Below are positions 8,966-17,804 of a DNA stretch of 52,162 nucleotides, piece by piece. The notes beneath the pieces were generated by a model that made no database searches, was not told where the DNA came from, and was given only the letters and a program-made list of their open reading frames with translations. Origin of the DNA: Lachnospiraceae bacterium (GTDB taxonomy: Bacteria > Bacillota > Clostridia > Lachnospirales > Lachnospiraceae). The stretch is from positions 1 to 52,162 of the forward strand of contig JAKSRY010000015.1 in NCBI GenBank assembly GCA_024403415.1, in the 5' to 3' direction. Every line of letters begins with the position of its first letter. Position 1 is the first letter of the stretch. The translations under genes and the position numbers were made by a program.

Positions 8966-10033
8966 ATGAATTCATCTGACAGAGCAATACTTACAGATTT
9001 TAAGATAAAGAGAAATACATATCTCGAACTTGAAGACATTGTATATAATAAAATTTCCAGAATCATCAAGGATAACAATATTTTTGTAATGGAAATTTCG
9101 CACAGAACAAAAGAAGTCAATTCACTCGAAGGAAAGCTTCACAGAAAATCAGGCAAGTATAAATCAATATACGACATTACTGATCTGGTAGGCATAAGAA
9201 TAATATGCTACTTTTCCGATACAATCGATGCTATTTCAAAGGAAATTGAGAAAGCCTTTGTTGTAGACCTTGATAATTCAGTTGACAAACGAAAAACCCT
9301 CGGAATCTCGGAATTCGGGTATATTTCCGTGCACTATATATGCTCGCTTTTTGAAGAAGACTGTCCCAATGATAATTTCAAGGATATCAAATTCGAATTT
9401 CAGTTAAGATCTGTTCTTCAACATGCCTGGGCAGAAATCGAACATGATCTTGGATATAAAACTTCCTATGGAATACCTCAGGCAATACGAAGAGATTTTT
9501 CGAGAGTTGCCGGTCTTTTAGAAATCGCAGACAGAGAGTTCCTTGAATTAAGAAACAGCGTCCATGCCTATGAAGACATGGTTAATACAAAAATCACCAC
9601 AAATAATGGCGATGACATCTCTCTTGACAGAGTTTCACTCAATTCATATATCCATCTCAATACAGACTTTAATAAATTTGTTGAGAGGCTTAAAACTGAG
9701 TTGTCTGTTACTATTGAATTTATCAATCCGGATTCTTACCTTGAACAGTTCGCATTCTTTGGTATTGAGACAATTGGCGACCTGTGTAAGATGTTTGAAG
9801 ATAACAAAGAGTTATTGTATAAGATAATACATAATCAAATTGCTTCGTATGAACTTGATATAATGACGTCAAATATGATTTTACGATATCTTTGTCGTGC
9901 TGAGCTTATCAACAAGGGTTATTCCAAGCCTCTAATTGAGCGTTTCCTTGGCATTACCACTGCTGACCAGGCTAAGATTGCAAGAAGAACAGAGCAGATT
10001 CTCGCCGTAATTAACGAGAATCTTTCTGAATAA
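8966..10033 (+). CDS. RelA/SpoT-domain (p)ppGpp synthetase-like protein
   Basis: A 355-residue protein whose first 200 residues are a RelA/SpoT nucleotidyltransferase domain. SGKYKSIYDITDLVGIRI near residues 63-80, FGYISVHY near 115 and EFQLRSVLQHAWAEIEHD near 145-162 correspond to the conserved substrate-binding and catalytic segments. The N-terminal HD hydrolase and the C-terminal TGS/ACT domains of long Rel are absent, so it resembles small alarmone synthetases but carries about 150 extra, mostly helical C-terminal residues. It probably makes (p)ppGpp or a related alarmone from ATP and GTP/GDP. The ATG at 8966 follows CCGGAGG. It is a single-gene unit. Confidence 0.85.
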   Translation: MNSSDRAILTDFKIKRNTYLELEDIVYNKISRIIKDNNIFVMEISHRTKEVNSLEGKLHRKSGKYKSIYDITDLVGIRIICYFSDTIDAISKEIEKAFVVDLDNSVDKRKTLGISEFGYISVHYICSLFEEDCPNDNFKDIKFEFQLRSVLQHAWAEIEHDLGYKTSYGIPQAIRRDFSRVAGLLEIADREFLELRNSVHAYEDMVNTKITTNNGDDISLDRVSLNSYIHLNTDFNKFVERLKTELSVTIEFINPDSYLEQFAFFGIETIGDLCKMFEDNKELLYKIIHNQIASYELDIMTSNMILRYLCRAELINKGYSKPLIERFLGITTADQAKIARRTEQILAVINENLSE

Positions 10034-10065
10034 GGGTAAATATCTTTGATTCCTAGTATAATGAA

Positions 10066-10098
10066 AAGGGCGCTCCTCGTGACAAGAGAAGCGTCCTT
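10066..10098. repeat. Small dispersed repeat, copy A, hairpin-forming
   Basis: An imperfect hairpin with outer arms AAGGGCGCT and AGCGTCCTT sits between the convergent RelA/SpoT-domain and plsY genes. Its core CTCCTCGTGACAAGAGAAGC matches copy B at 10833-10864 with three differences over 26 bp. In this position it can act as a terminator for either gene. Confidence 0.7.
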
Positions 10099-10103
10099 AA
10101 TTG

Positions 10104-10760
10104 TTATTTACGTAAAGAAAATTTACTTTCCGTATGATTCTTCAGCTTAATAAAGTTAGGATAATGTCTCACAATAACAAGCAAAGCCGAAACAAGACAC
10201 AAAATCCATACAGAAATATGATTATATCCAATTTCGCTATTTCCAAGGATAAACAGTGTTACCGGGCATGCAAGTGAAGCTATGCATGAAGCAATTGACA
10301 TATACCAGCAGATGAAAAGAATCAGCAAAAAGATCCCCATTGCAATAAGTGCCATACGCCAGTTTACAAACCATGTTGTTGCAAAACCTGCCATAAAAGC
10401 TTTTCCGCCCCTGAACTTATACCAGACAGGTAAGCAGTGTCCTATCATGCAGAAAAGACCTGAAAAAGCGGCTCCGAACTGTGAATAATCTGCACCGAGT
10501 ACTTTTTCAAATATCAGTGATGTCAAAAACACGCACAAAGCAGTTTTTGCAATATCAAAAATCATAACAATCCACGAAATAATACCATTTCCGTAAACTC
10601 TCTTAAAATTGGTAAATCCCGGATTCTTACTTCCGTAATCTCTTATATCCTGATGATAAACAAGTTTCGAAAAAATAATCGCACCATTTGTTCCACCCAC
10701 AAGGTAAGAAACAATTGCGCAAATAACCATTCCAATAATAAAATTAGCAGTTAATTCCAT
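10104..10760 (-). CDS. plsY: Glycerol-3-phosphate acyltransferase PlsY
   Basis: A 218-residue integral membrane enzyme that transfers an acyl group from acyl-phosphate to glycerol-3-phosphate, the first step of phospholipid synthesis. The conserved PlsY loops are present: SYLVGGTNGAIIFSKL near residues 19-34, DYGSKNPGFTNFKRVYG near 41-57, and GHCLPVWYKFRGGKAF near 107-122. About six hydrophobic segments fit the family. Two substitutions (GSKNPGFTN in place of the usual GSGNPGATN) suggest a divergent paralogue. Downstream position after fakA and the DegV/FakB gene fits, because FakAB makes the acyl-phosphate that PlsY uses. Small repeats bracket the gene on both sides. Confidence 0.93.
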   Translation of the reverse strand: MELTANFIIGMVICAIVSYLVGGTNGAIIFSKLVYHQDIRDYGSKNPGFTNFKRVYGNGIISWIVMIFDIAKTALCVFLTSLIFEKVLGADYSQFGAAFSGLFCMIGHCLPVWYKFRGGKAFMAGFATTWFVNWRMALIAMGIFLLILFICWYMSIASCIASLACPVTLFILGNSEIGYNHISVWILCLVSALLVIVRHYPNFIKLKNHTESKFSLRK

Positions 10761-10787
10761 TTAGCACCTCTAAAATATATATTCCCA

Positions 10788-10864
10788 GTCATAACAAAAG
10801 AACTGTCCTAAAAGTAGACTAGCCGTGACAAAGGGACACTCCTCGTGACAAAAGAAACGTCCCC
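10788..10864. repeat. Small dispersed repeats, copies B and C
   Basis: The fakA-plsY gap holds two related repeats. Copy C (10788-10810) and copy B (10833-10864) share GACAAAAGAA.CGTCC-type sequence on the plus strand, and a partial copy (GTGACAAAGGGAC, 10825-10837) overlaps B. Copy B is nearly the same as copy A at 10066-10098 on the far side of plsY. No coding sequence is present in this 112-bp gap. Confidence 0.7.
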
Positions 10865-10872
10865 AAAGCAGG

Positions 10873-12540
10873 CTATTCCAAAACTATATAGTAGTCATAT
10901 ATATCCTGCAGGCCGTCTGTCTCATACACTTCTACCATAGGGAAGTTCTTTCTGACATAATCAAGTATCTGTGTGGAGCCTTCTCTTGTTCCCTGTTTTC
11001 CTCTGACAATCATAATCAGATAATGATCGATAAGGTCAACATTTTCAAGAGTAGCTATTGCAGCCTCAACCGGAGTTTGACCTGTAGCAAGAATATCCTT
11101 GCCAAGGATTCCCATATAATCGCCTTCCTTAATCTGCAGACTTCCCGAAACACAGTCTCTTATGGCCTTTGATATTTCAATGGTCATAACATCCGTAAAT
11201 GCTTCATTCATCTGCTCTTCTATTTCCTTCGGATCATCCGAATCAAAGGAAAGCATTGAAAGAACTCCGTATCCATCTCCGATTGTTTTGGTCGGAATGA
11301 CATAAACCTTTGATTTTTCGTATATACCTGCAGCCTGGTTAGCTGCCATAATAATATTTCCGTTATTTGGCAGTACAAAAATATGCTCTGCATTCAGCTC
11401 ATCAAATGCTTCAAGAAAATCTGCTGTTGACGGATTCATTGTCTGACCGCCATTAATAACATAAGCTCCAAAGTCAGTGAAAGCTTCCGCTATTCCCTCA
11501 CCTGATGCAACTGTAACAACAGCATATTTAGTTCTTGGCTTTTTAGTAGTCTTTCCTGCTGCACTTTCAGGTCTTACCTCTGTAGCCTCATTATGCTGCA
11601 GCATCATATTCTCGACTTTTACTTTCAGGAACTCACCATATTTCTGGCAATGCTGCAATACCATATAAGGAGTCATAGTGTGCACATGAAGTTTAACAAT
11701 ACTGTCATTTTTGAGACATACAATTGAGTCTCCACCCATATCGGTCAGATAATCAGTAATCTCCTTCACATCAAACTCATCAATATTAACCTTGGATTTT
11801 TGAAGGCGGATAAGCAATTCGGTGCAATAACCAAACTCCATTTCCATATCTTCAGTGAACATATCGACATTGAGTTCTTCACTCGGTTCATCACCGACAG
11901 CCACTGTGGTTTCAAGTTTTAAGTCCACCACTTTGCCTGTAAGTCCCTTGATCATTCCTGCAATAATATAAATAAATCCTGCGCCACCGGAATCAACAAC
12001 TCCTGCATCCTTTAATACCTTAAGAAGTTCAGGTGTTCTCTCAAGAGATTTCTTAGCTTCTTCAATAAAGTAGTTAAAATATTCTTCAGTGTCCCTGCAT
12101 TCCTTGGAAGAAGCATAATTTGCAGCATCCTTGGCAACAGTCAGAATTGTTCCTTCGGTTGGTGTCAGAACAGACGAATACGCACGCTTCACTCCCTGTA
12201 AAAACGCCTCCTTCAAGATATCGACATCAGCTGTTTCCACATTGGCAAAGCCTTCCGCCACACCTGCAAAAAACTGTGAAAGAATAACACCGGAATTTCC
12301 TCTTGCTGCCAAAAGCATTCCGTTTGCAACACTCTTGGAAGCCTTCGCCAGTCCCATATCTTCGGAAATATCTGCCTTTGCTCCACCCTTCATGGTAAGA
12401 GTCATGTTAGAACCTGTATCTCCATCAGGTATCGGAAAAACATTAAGGTCATTCACTTCCTGTGAATTGGCTGCAAGTTCCTCAGTTCCTGCCATTATCA
12501 TATTTTGATAAATCTTTGCATTTATCTTATTGGTATCCAT
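10873..12540 (-). CDS. fakA: Fatty acid kinase catalytic subunit FakA (DAK2 domain)
   Basis: A 555-residue protein of the FakA/YloV family, the ATP-binding subunit that phosphorylates a fatty acid held by a FakB protein. The N-terminal DhaL/DAK2 kinase domain (about residues 1-205) has NVFPIPDGDTGSNM, which binds ATP and Mg, and ARGNSGVILSQFFAG. A middle domain follows with KLHVHTMTP (about 300), and the C-terminal third is DegV-like. Length matches the family. The ATG at 12540 has GGAG upstream. It follows the DegV/FakB gene by 25 bp and precedes plsY, so the three genes describe a path from exogenous fatty acid to acyl-phosphate to lysophosphatidate. Confidence 0.92.
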   Translation of the reverse strand: MDTNKINAKIYQNMIMAGTEELAANSQEVNDLNVFPIPDGDTGSNMTLTMKGGAKADISEDMGLAKASKSVANGMLLAARGNSGVILSQFFAGVAEGFANVETADVDILKEAFLQGVKRAYSSVLTPTEGTILTVAKDAANYASSKECRDTEEYFNYFIEEAKKSLERTPELLKVLKDAGVVDSGGAGFIYIIAGMIKGLTGKVVDLKLETTVAVGDEPSEELNVDMFTEDMEMEFGYCTELLIRLQKSKVNIDEFDVKEITDYLTDMGGDSIVCLKNDSIVKLHVHTMTPYMVLQHCQKYGEFLKVKVENMMLQHNEATEVRPESAAGKTTKKPRTKYAVVTVASGEGIAEAFTDFGAYVINGGQTMNPSTADFLEAFDELNAEHIFVLPNNGNIIMAANQAAGIYEKSKVYVIPTKTIGDGYGVLSMLSFDSDDPKEIEEQMNEAFTDVMTIEISKAIRDCVSGSLQIKEGDYMGILGKDILATGQTPVEAAIATLENVDLIDHYLIMIVRGKQGTREGSTQILDYVRKNFPMVEVYETDGLQDIYDYYIVLE

Positions 12541-12565
12541 TTTATCTTACTCCGCTTTCACTAAC

Positions 12566-13468
12566 CTATTTGGCGCTTTCGTTAACAGAATAGGTTACTT
12601 CTTTTCCTAATCCCCAGATTCCGAAAGCATCAGGTCCTATTGAAGCTCCGATAATAGGTCCCATATAAATAACTTCAATTGCCTTAGGAGCAATCTTTTC
12701 CTTAATAGCAGCCTTAATATAATTTATTTCTTCCTGAGAACAGTCTGCATGAGAAACATAAATAGTCTGTTCTGCTGCATTCTCAATATTTTCGGCAAGC
12801 ATATCTACAAGAGCATTAATTGAATTAAGTCTTCCCTTAACCTTCTTAACAGGTGTCTGATATCCGTCGATATCTGAAATAAGAATAGGCTTAACTCCCA
12901 TAAGATTTCCAAAAAATGCACTGCTGGCCTTAACTCTTCCGGCCTTTCTTAACCATTCAAGAGTACCAACTGTTACAAACTGATTAACCTTCTTTCTGAT
13001 GGCAAGAGTCTTCTCAACAACCTCTTCAAAAGAAAGACCTTCATTAACAAGATTAGCGGCATAAATACCTATCATACCCTCACCCAATGATGCATTAAGA
13101 GAATCGATACATTCAATCTTTGCATCAGGGAAGTCTGCAAGTACTTCCTTTGCAACTACAGTACCTGTATTAACAGATCCTGACTGCTTAAGCGAACAGC
13201 CAACATAAACAATGTCAAAGCCTTCTCCAAGGTACTGCCTGAAAGCTCTGTCAAATTCAGATGCGGGAACCTGAGTTGTTGTAATTCTGTCTCCGCCTCT
13301 CATTACTCCGTATAATTCCTGTGGTGAATAGTTTTCCCAGGTAAGCGAAGCAGTTGTTTCTTTTCCCTGATAAACTGTATTCATTCGCACATAATCCATA
13401 TTGTACTTTTCAAGCAATTCTCCTGATACATCAGAACATGAATCAACAAGAACTTTAATTGGTCTCAT
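12566..13468 (-). CDS. DegV/FakB family fatty acid-binding protein
   Basis: A 300-residue DegV fold protein. It opens with KVLVDSCSDV, the conserved lipid phosphate-binding start of FakB, and contains TTQVPASEF (family TSQPS-type motif), GTLEWLRKAGRV near 180 and VSHADC near 245. It binds a fatty acid for phosphorylation by FakA and delivers acyl-phosphate to the membrane. I chose the ATG at 13468 because GGAGG lies eight bases before it. A GTG at 13483 would place the ribosome binding site inside the gene. Close linkage to fakA supports the role. Fatty-acid specificity is not visible. Confidence 0.9.
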   Translation of the reverse strand: MRPIKVLVDSCSDVSGELLEKYNMDYVRMNTVYQGKETTASLTWENYSPQELYGVMRGGDRITTTQVPASEFDRAFRQYLGEGFDIVYVGCSLKQSGSVNTGTVVAKEVLADFPDAKIECIDSLNASLGEGMIGIYAANLVNEGLSFEEVVEKTLAIRKKVNQFVTVGTLEWLRKAGRVKASSAFFGNLMGVKPILISDIDGYQTPVKKVKGRLNSINALVDMLAENIENAAEQTIYVSHADCSQEEINYIKAAIKEKIAPKAIEVIYMGPIIGASIGPDAFGIWGLGKEVTYSVNESAK

Positions 13469-13590
13469 TTCAAAATCCTCCACATTAATATAATCAAAAA
13501 AATTTTTGTATGATGCATACCCATATCTTTAATACTTACGCAACAAAAGGTATTATATAACATTCATTTTTGGAAAAATAACATACAAAA

Positions 13591-13623
13591 AAGGAAAGTG
13601 CACAATTTTTGTGCACTTTCCTT
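13591..13623 (-). terminator. Intrinsic terminator downstream of the TetR gene
   Basis: A 13-bp perfect stem (AAGGAAAGTGCAC at 13591-13603 with GTGCACTTTCCTT at 13611-13623) with a 7-base loop. On the minus strand it is followed by a T-run. It ends the TetR transcript 23 bp after the stop codon and separates it from the fak operon. Confidence 0.9.
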
Positions 13624-13645
13624 AAAATGACCAAAAAAGTCCAAA

Positions 13646-14218
13646 TTACTTTTGCGGAGGATTCTTTTCTGAGTTTGACACTACCAGATTGATTTGTCCG
13701 TCAAACAGAATCCTTATTCTTTCACATATAAATTTAAGGTCGCCCTCTTCCGAATTATTACTGCTCAAAAGCCATCTTATGAGAATTCCGACAATAGCCT
13801 CCTCATAAAACCCAAGTATTATATCTTTATCTACGGGATTAATTCCTTTTTCACCGGCAACACTGAGCATATAGGCTTCAAGCAATACCTTAAACTTATC
13901 GATAATATGCTTTGAGAACAGTTCACGCCCCATCGCATTATATACACTCAGCCATATCTTTTTATGTTCCGAGCAATAATCCAGAATATCAAAAATCAGT
14001 CTTTCAAAGTCAAGTGGCTGAATGGCATAAAGCTCATCGATCTTATCTGACAGAACTGAATCCAATACATCATATACATCATGGAAATAATAATAAAAGG
14101 TATTCCTGGTGATTTCACATTCAGAAACTATTTCCCTGACGGTAACCTTGTTTACGGGCTTTTTTGCGACAAGCTCAAGTGTTTTATTTATTATATGTTT
14201 TCTTGTCAGCTGAGACAT
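13646..14218 (-). CDS. TetR/AcrR family transcriptional regulator
   Basis: A 190-residue one-domain-pair regulator. Residues 1-55 form a TetR-type helix-turn-helix (REIVSECEITRNTFYYYF). The rest is a helical ligand-binding and dimer domain without recognisable pocket motifs. The C-terminal part resembles the DhaS-like subset of TetR proteins, which is only a hint. It lies 27 bp downstream of the PurF paralogue on the same strand and is followed by a strong terminator, so it may be co-transcribed with that gene. Its target cannot be read. The ATG at 14218 gives the canonical start just before the helix-turn-helix. Confidence 0.88.
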   Translation of the reverse strand: MSQLTRKHIINKTLELVAKKPVNKVTVREIVSECEITRNTFYYYFHDVYDVLDSVLSDKIDELYAIQPLDFERLIFDILDYCSEHKKIWLSVYNAMGRELFSKHIIDKFKVLLEAYMLSVAGEKGINPVDKDIILGFYEEAIVGILIRWLLSSNNSEEGDLKFICERIRILFDGQINLVVSNSEKNPPQK

Positions 14219-14245
14219 GTTAAAACCTCACTTACAGGAACCTGA

Positions 14246-15652
14246 TTATTCTCTTCCGTCCCAACAGTATGTACAAAGCTTATTTTTATCGATTCCTACA
14301 GCCTCAATCATATCATCAAGTCTGTTAAAGGCAAGTGTTGTGAAATTAAGGGTCTTACAGATTCTTGAAATCATTTCCTGATATTTTTCTGAATCAGGAT
14401 TTGAGTACTCATTGAAGTTAGCTCCAACAACATCCCCTTCAATTTCCTTAATCACACGTCTTGTTATAAGCTCCATTTCAGATGATGATCTTGAGAAATT
14501 CAGGTACTTACATCCAAACAGAAGCGGAGGACAGGCAGGTCTGATATGAACTTCCTTTGCACCGCTCTGATATAAGAATTCGGTAGTCTCCCTGAGCTGT
14601 GTTCCTCGAACAATCGAGTCATCGATAAGAAGAAGGCTCTTATTCTCAATCAGATCCTGTACGGGAATCAGCTTCATCTTTGCAATAAGATTACGCTGAG
14701 ACTGAATTGTCGGCATAAATGATCTCGGCCAGGTAGGTGTATATTTGATAAACGGTCTGCTAAAAGGAATTCCTGATGCATTTGCATAACCTATGGCATG
14801 AGCAACACCGGAATCCGGAACACCGGCAACACTGTCAGGTGTTACATTATCTCTTTTAGCCATAAGAGCACCACAGTTATTTCTCATCTTTTCAACGCTG
14901 ATACCTTCGTAAGAGCTTGAAGGATATCCGTAGTAAATCCAAAGGAAGGTACAGATACGCATATCTTTACCGGGAGCTACCAGTGTACGTTCTTCTTCAG
15001 GGGTAATGATTGCTATTTCTCCGGGGCCAAGTTCACGTTTTTCTTTATAACCAAGATTCAGATAAGCAAAGGATTCAAATGAAACACAATATCCATCATC
15101 CTTCATACCTATTGAAACGGGAGTTCTTCCGAACTTATCTCTTGCTGCATATATACCTATAGGAGTAAGGATAATGATAGTCATCGAGCCATCAATAATC
15201 TGCTGTGCATACTGAAGGCCTTCAATAAGATTAGCTCTCTGATTAATAATTGATGCTACCAGCTCGGTGGGATTAATATCTCCTCCTGACATTTCAAGGA
15301 AATGTGAATGTCCGGTGTTGAAAATCTGCTGAACAATTTCATCAAGATTGTTAATTTTACCTACTGTCATAATTGCATAGGTTCCATGATGAGAACGAAC
15401 AAGCAATGGCTGAGGCTCATAGTCTGAGATACAGCCGATACCGATATTTCCCTTCATAGTATTAACATCTTTGTCGAACTTAGTTCTGAACGGAGAATTC
15501 TCTATATTGTGAATAGCTCTGTCAAAGCCTGCTTCTCTGTTATAAACTGCCATTCCTGCCCTTCTTGTTCCAAGATGTGAATGATAGTCTGTTCCGAAGA
15601 ACAAATCAAATAAACAATCCTTTTTGGAAGCAACTCCAAAAAATCCACCCAT
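14246..15652 (-). CDS. Amidophosphoribosyltransferase (PurF) paralogue without catalytic Cys
   Basis: A 468-residue PurF-like protein. The N-terminal half matches the Ntn glutaminase domain and the C-terminal half is a phosphoribosyltransferase with the PRPP loop LLLIDDSIVRGTQLRE near residues 340-355. Cysteines near 235, in LLFGCKY and in LCTYCW at the C-terminus match the four iron-sulfur ligands of Bacillus-type PurF. The N-terminus is MGGFFGVAS. Normal PurF exposes a Cys at position 1 of the mature protein, and here that position is Gly. So glutamine hydrolysis is probably lost and the protein would need free ammonia, a partner, or have another role. The ATG at 15652 is fixed by AGGAGG eight bases upstream. 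It has no purine-gene neighbours. Confidence 0.85.
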   Translation of the reverse strand: MGGFFGVASKKDCLFDLFFGTDYHSHLGTRRAGMAVYNREAGFDRAIHNIENSPFRTKFDKDVNTMKGNIGIGCISDYEPQPLLVRSHHGTYAIMTVGKINNLDEIVQQIFNTGHSHFLEMSGGDINPTELVASIINQRANLIEGLQYAQQIIDGSMTIIILTPIGIYAARDKFGRTPVSIGMKDDGYCVSFESFAYLNLGYKEKRELGPGEIAIITPEEERTLVAPGKDMRICTFLWIYYGYPSSSYEGISVEKMRNNCGALMAKRDNVTPDSVAGVPDSGVAHAIGYANASGIPFSRPFIKYTPTWPRSFMPTIQSQRNLIAKMKLIPVQDLIENKSLLLIDDSIVRGTQLRETTEFLYQSGAKEVHIRPACPPLLFGCKYLNFSRSSSEMELITRRVIKEIEGDVVGANFNEYSNPDSEKYQEMISRICKTLNFTTLAFNRLDDMIEAVGIDKNKLCTYCWDGRE

Positions 15653-15678
15653 GAATTTTTCCTCCTTGTAAGAAAAAT

Positions 15679-15728
15679 AAAAATACTTTTACATTTTATC
15701 ACAAATATATTTTTCCAAAAGTATTTTT
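15679..15728. other. AT-rich inverted repeat before the PurF paralogue
   Basis: A perfect 12-bp inverted repeat (AAAAATACTTTT and AAAAGTATTTTT) spans the 115-bp gap between the membrane coiled-coil gene and the PurF paralogue, with a 26-base loop. On the minus strand a T-rich stretch follows. It could be a weak terminator of the upstream operon or an operator for the TetR protein encoded downstream. Confidence 0.4.
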
Positions 15729-15767
15729 TAATGTCTGCATTTTGCAATGTCATATATTTATAAATCA

Positions 15768-16970
15768 CTATTTATATGCACTCTCATATTCAGACACAAT
15801 ATCCAAAATTTCTTTCGCATACTTTGGATATTTATCGACTATATCTTTAATTTCATTTTGAGCATTTAAGGCAACAACTTCCTTATTATAATCCATTCTT
15901 CGTCTAAGTGACTGACGTCTGATGATATATTTGTGCCTAATCTCCACCATCTCACGCTTATCAAGCAGTGCCTCAGTCTGGTGAAGCCATATCATTGTAT
16001 CCTTAATCTGGAATCTTCGAAGTTCTCTCAAAAAGGCTCTTTCGGCATCACCAAGCTCCGCCTCGGCCTTTTCGTACTTTTCTCTTTCTCTTCTCTCTTC
16101 CAGGAATTCCTCATAATCTGCGCCAAGCTCTCTGGAGGAATTTACCTGGTATTTCATGTACAAATATTCCAGAAGATTGGTATTATTAACGTACCTTATC
16201 TTGACTGTGTTCTGAAGACGTATAAGCCTGTTAATACCGCTTGATACACTTCTTAATTCTGCACGCGAGTCATTATTTCTGATAAATATCATTGTGATAC
16301 CTATCGCTCCTGCAAGTGCAGCCGCAAGATATCCTATTGTCGTATTTAACTTAAATCCAAACTGAAGTATGAGAAGAATACAAACACAGGCAGCAACTGC
16401 TACAAGGCAGACAACCGACATGGTCTTACAGTCATCAATGGTTCTCTTCAAATCATGACGCCTTATAAAATATGCCTGCTTTTCATTTTCAAGCTTCTTA
16501 AGATCCTTCTTTACAAGTATCTTATAATCCTCTGCTTCCTTAAGCTTCTGGTAGCCTTCCGCAAGTTCGTCTTCCATTCTCTCAAGCTTGCGGTATTTGG
16601 CATCACTCATACGGCGGCTTCTTTTCTGGTATTTGTTCTGCTCCAGTTTAAGCTCACCTATCTGTCTTGCATATCCTGCAATAAGTCCACGTTCTTCATC
16701 AGGAAGCGCTTCAATCTCTTCAATATCCTTAAGATGGGACGTAACATCATCATATTCTGTCTTCAGAATATCAACTTCTCTTGAAGCCTCCGCAATCTGT
16801 TCAAGGCAGCCTCTGATATATTCATTTCGTGAAGCCTTGTCGGATATTTTAAGATCCTCACGATTATAGACAATCTCTCCCCATTTTTCATCGTCTTCAG
16901 GGCCTTCATATCCATACAGCGGATCAGATATTTTATTTTTCCATTCCTTTATCTTTTTAAGAAGTCCCAT
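15768..16970 (-). CDS. Membrane protein with long coiled coils, unknown function
   Basis: A 400-residue protein I do not recognise. Residues about 45-185 are charged heptad-rich helices, probably coiled coil. Two membrane segments follow (about 192-214 and 218-236), separated by a very short turn. A second charged helical stretch of about 160 residues completes it. Both soluble parts should therefore lie on the same side, most likely the cytoplasm. It starts by a TAATG overlap with the TPR-like gene upstream and is the last gene of the four-gene operon. The topology suggests a membrane anchor or scaffold for the other three proteins. Confidence 0.7.
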   Translation of the reverse strand: MGLLKKIKEWKNKISDPLYGYEGPEDDEKWGEIVYNREDLKISDKASRNEYIRGCLEQIAEASREVDILKTEYDDVTSHLKDIEEIEALPDEERGLIAGYARQIGELKLEQNKYQKRSRRMSDAKYRKLERMEDELAEGYQKLKEAEDYKILVKKDLKKLENEKQAYFIRRHDLKRTIDDCKTMSVVCLVAVAACVCILLILQFGFKLNTTIGYLAAALAGAIGITMIFIRNNDSRAELRSVSSGINRLIRLQNTVKIRYVNNTNLLEYLYMKYQVNSSRELGADYEEFLEERREREKYEKAEAELGDAERAFLRELRRFQIKDTMIWLHQTEALLDKREMVEIRHKYIIRRQSLRRRMDYNKEVVALNAQNEIKDIVDKYPKYAKEILDIVSEYESAYK

Positions 16971-17803
16971 TAATCAACTACCCTGCCAATATAATCTTCC
17001 TTCATTCCTGCAATAATACCGTCTATCTCATTATAATAAGATGAAAGATTGCCCTCATCTTTATAGGTTTCAATCACATTAAGCATAATGTTCTCACTTG
17101 AACATTCATATGCACTGAGTGCTTTATCAACCTTCTTTTCAAGCAGCAGTGATAAATCACCAAGTTCAGGATTTTCGGCGATAAAGCGTATATATTTATC
17201 TTCCTTGAAAGACATACGAAGCGCTGCAAGATACTGCACTCCCGAATCTGTGAGTCCCGTGAGATCATAGGCCTTTTTATAATATCTTGCAGATATATCA
17301 AACATAAACAGTGAAGCATAGGCATATCCCATATTGTGATATATCAGAGGCCTTACTTCATTTTCAACCTCCGGTATTGTGCCAAGCAGAATCTCATACT
17401 CTTCTATAGCTGCTTCAATTCGATTATTTTTAAGAAGAAAATCAGCCTGTTGCTTACTTCTTTCATAATCAGACATTCCTGCCGTGCTTTGAAGTGTATT
17501 GTCAATATGCTCACGTTCTTCCGGGGTACAATAATTAACATATCCAAGGATGGTATCCACATATTCGCTTAACTGATTGCCTCTTTTCGAGAGGTTGCGT
17601 AATTCAACAGAAAGCTCTTTTAATTCACACTCGTTCTCAAGCCAGTTAAACAACGGTTCACTTACAAGACTCTCCGTAATCATAAAAGGATTAAGGGCAA
17701 ACAGATAACACAGTTCTTCAACTGTGTAAATATTTATACATATGCTGTTGATGTAAAACGGCTTTTCGGCTATTTTACCTGTACATAATCTTACTGTTCC
17801 CAT
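16970..17803 (-). CDS. TPR-like protein, unknown function
   Basis: A protein of about 277 residues with no enzyme motif. The N-terminal 60 residues are compact and mixed. Residues about 125-215 have helix-turn-helix spacing like tetratricopeptide repeats (for example PLIYHNMGYAYASLFMFD followed by ARYYKKAYDL). TPR modules mediate protein-protein contacts. The ATG at 17803 is one base after the stop of the Hsp70-like gene. A TTG at 17815 is possible but would overlap that gene. It is coupled by overlap to the membrane coiled-coil gene downstream, so all four operon products are probably made in fixed proportion. Confidence 0.7.
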   Translation of the reverse strand: MGTVRLCTGKIAEKPFYINSICINIYTVEELCYLFALNPFMITESLVSEPLFNWLENECELKELSVELRNLSKRGNQLSEYVDTILGYVNYCTPEEREHIDNTLQSTAGMSDYERSKQQADFLLKNNRIEAAIEEYEILLGTIPEVENEVRPLIYHNMGYAYASLFMFDISARYYKKAYDLTGLTDSGVQYLAALRMSFKEDKYIRFIAENPELGDLSLLLEKKVDKALSAYECSSENIMLNVIETYKDEGNLSSYYNEIDGIIAGMKEDYIGRVVD

Positions 17804-17804
17804 A

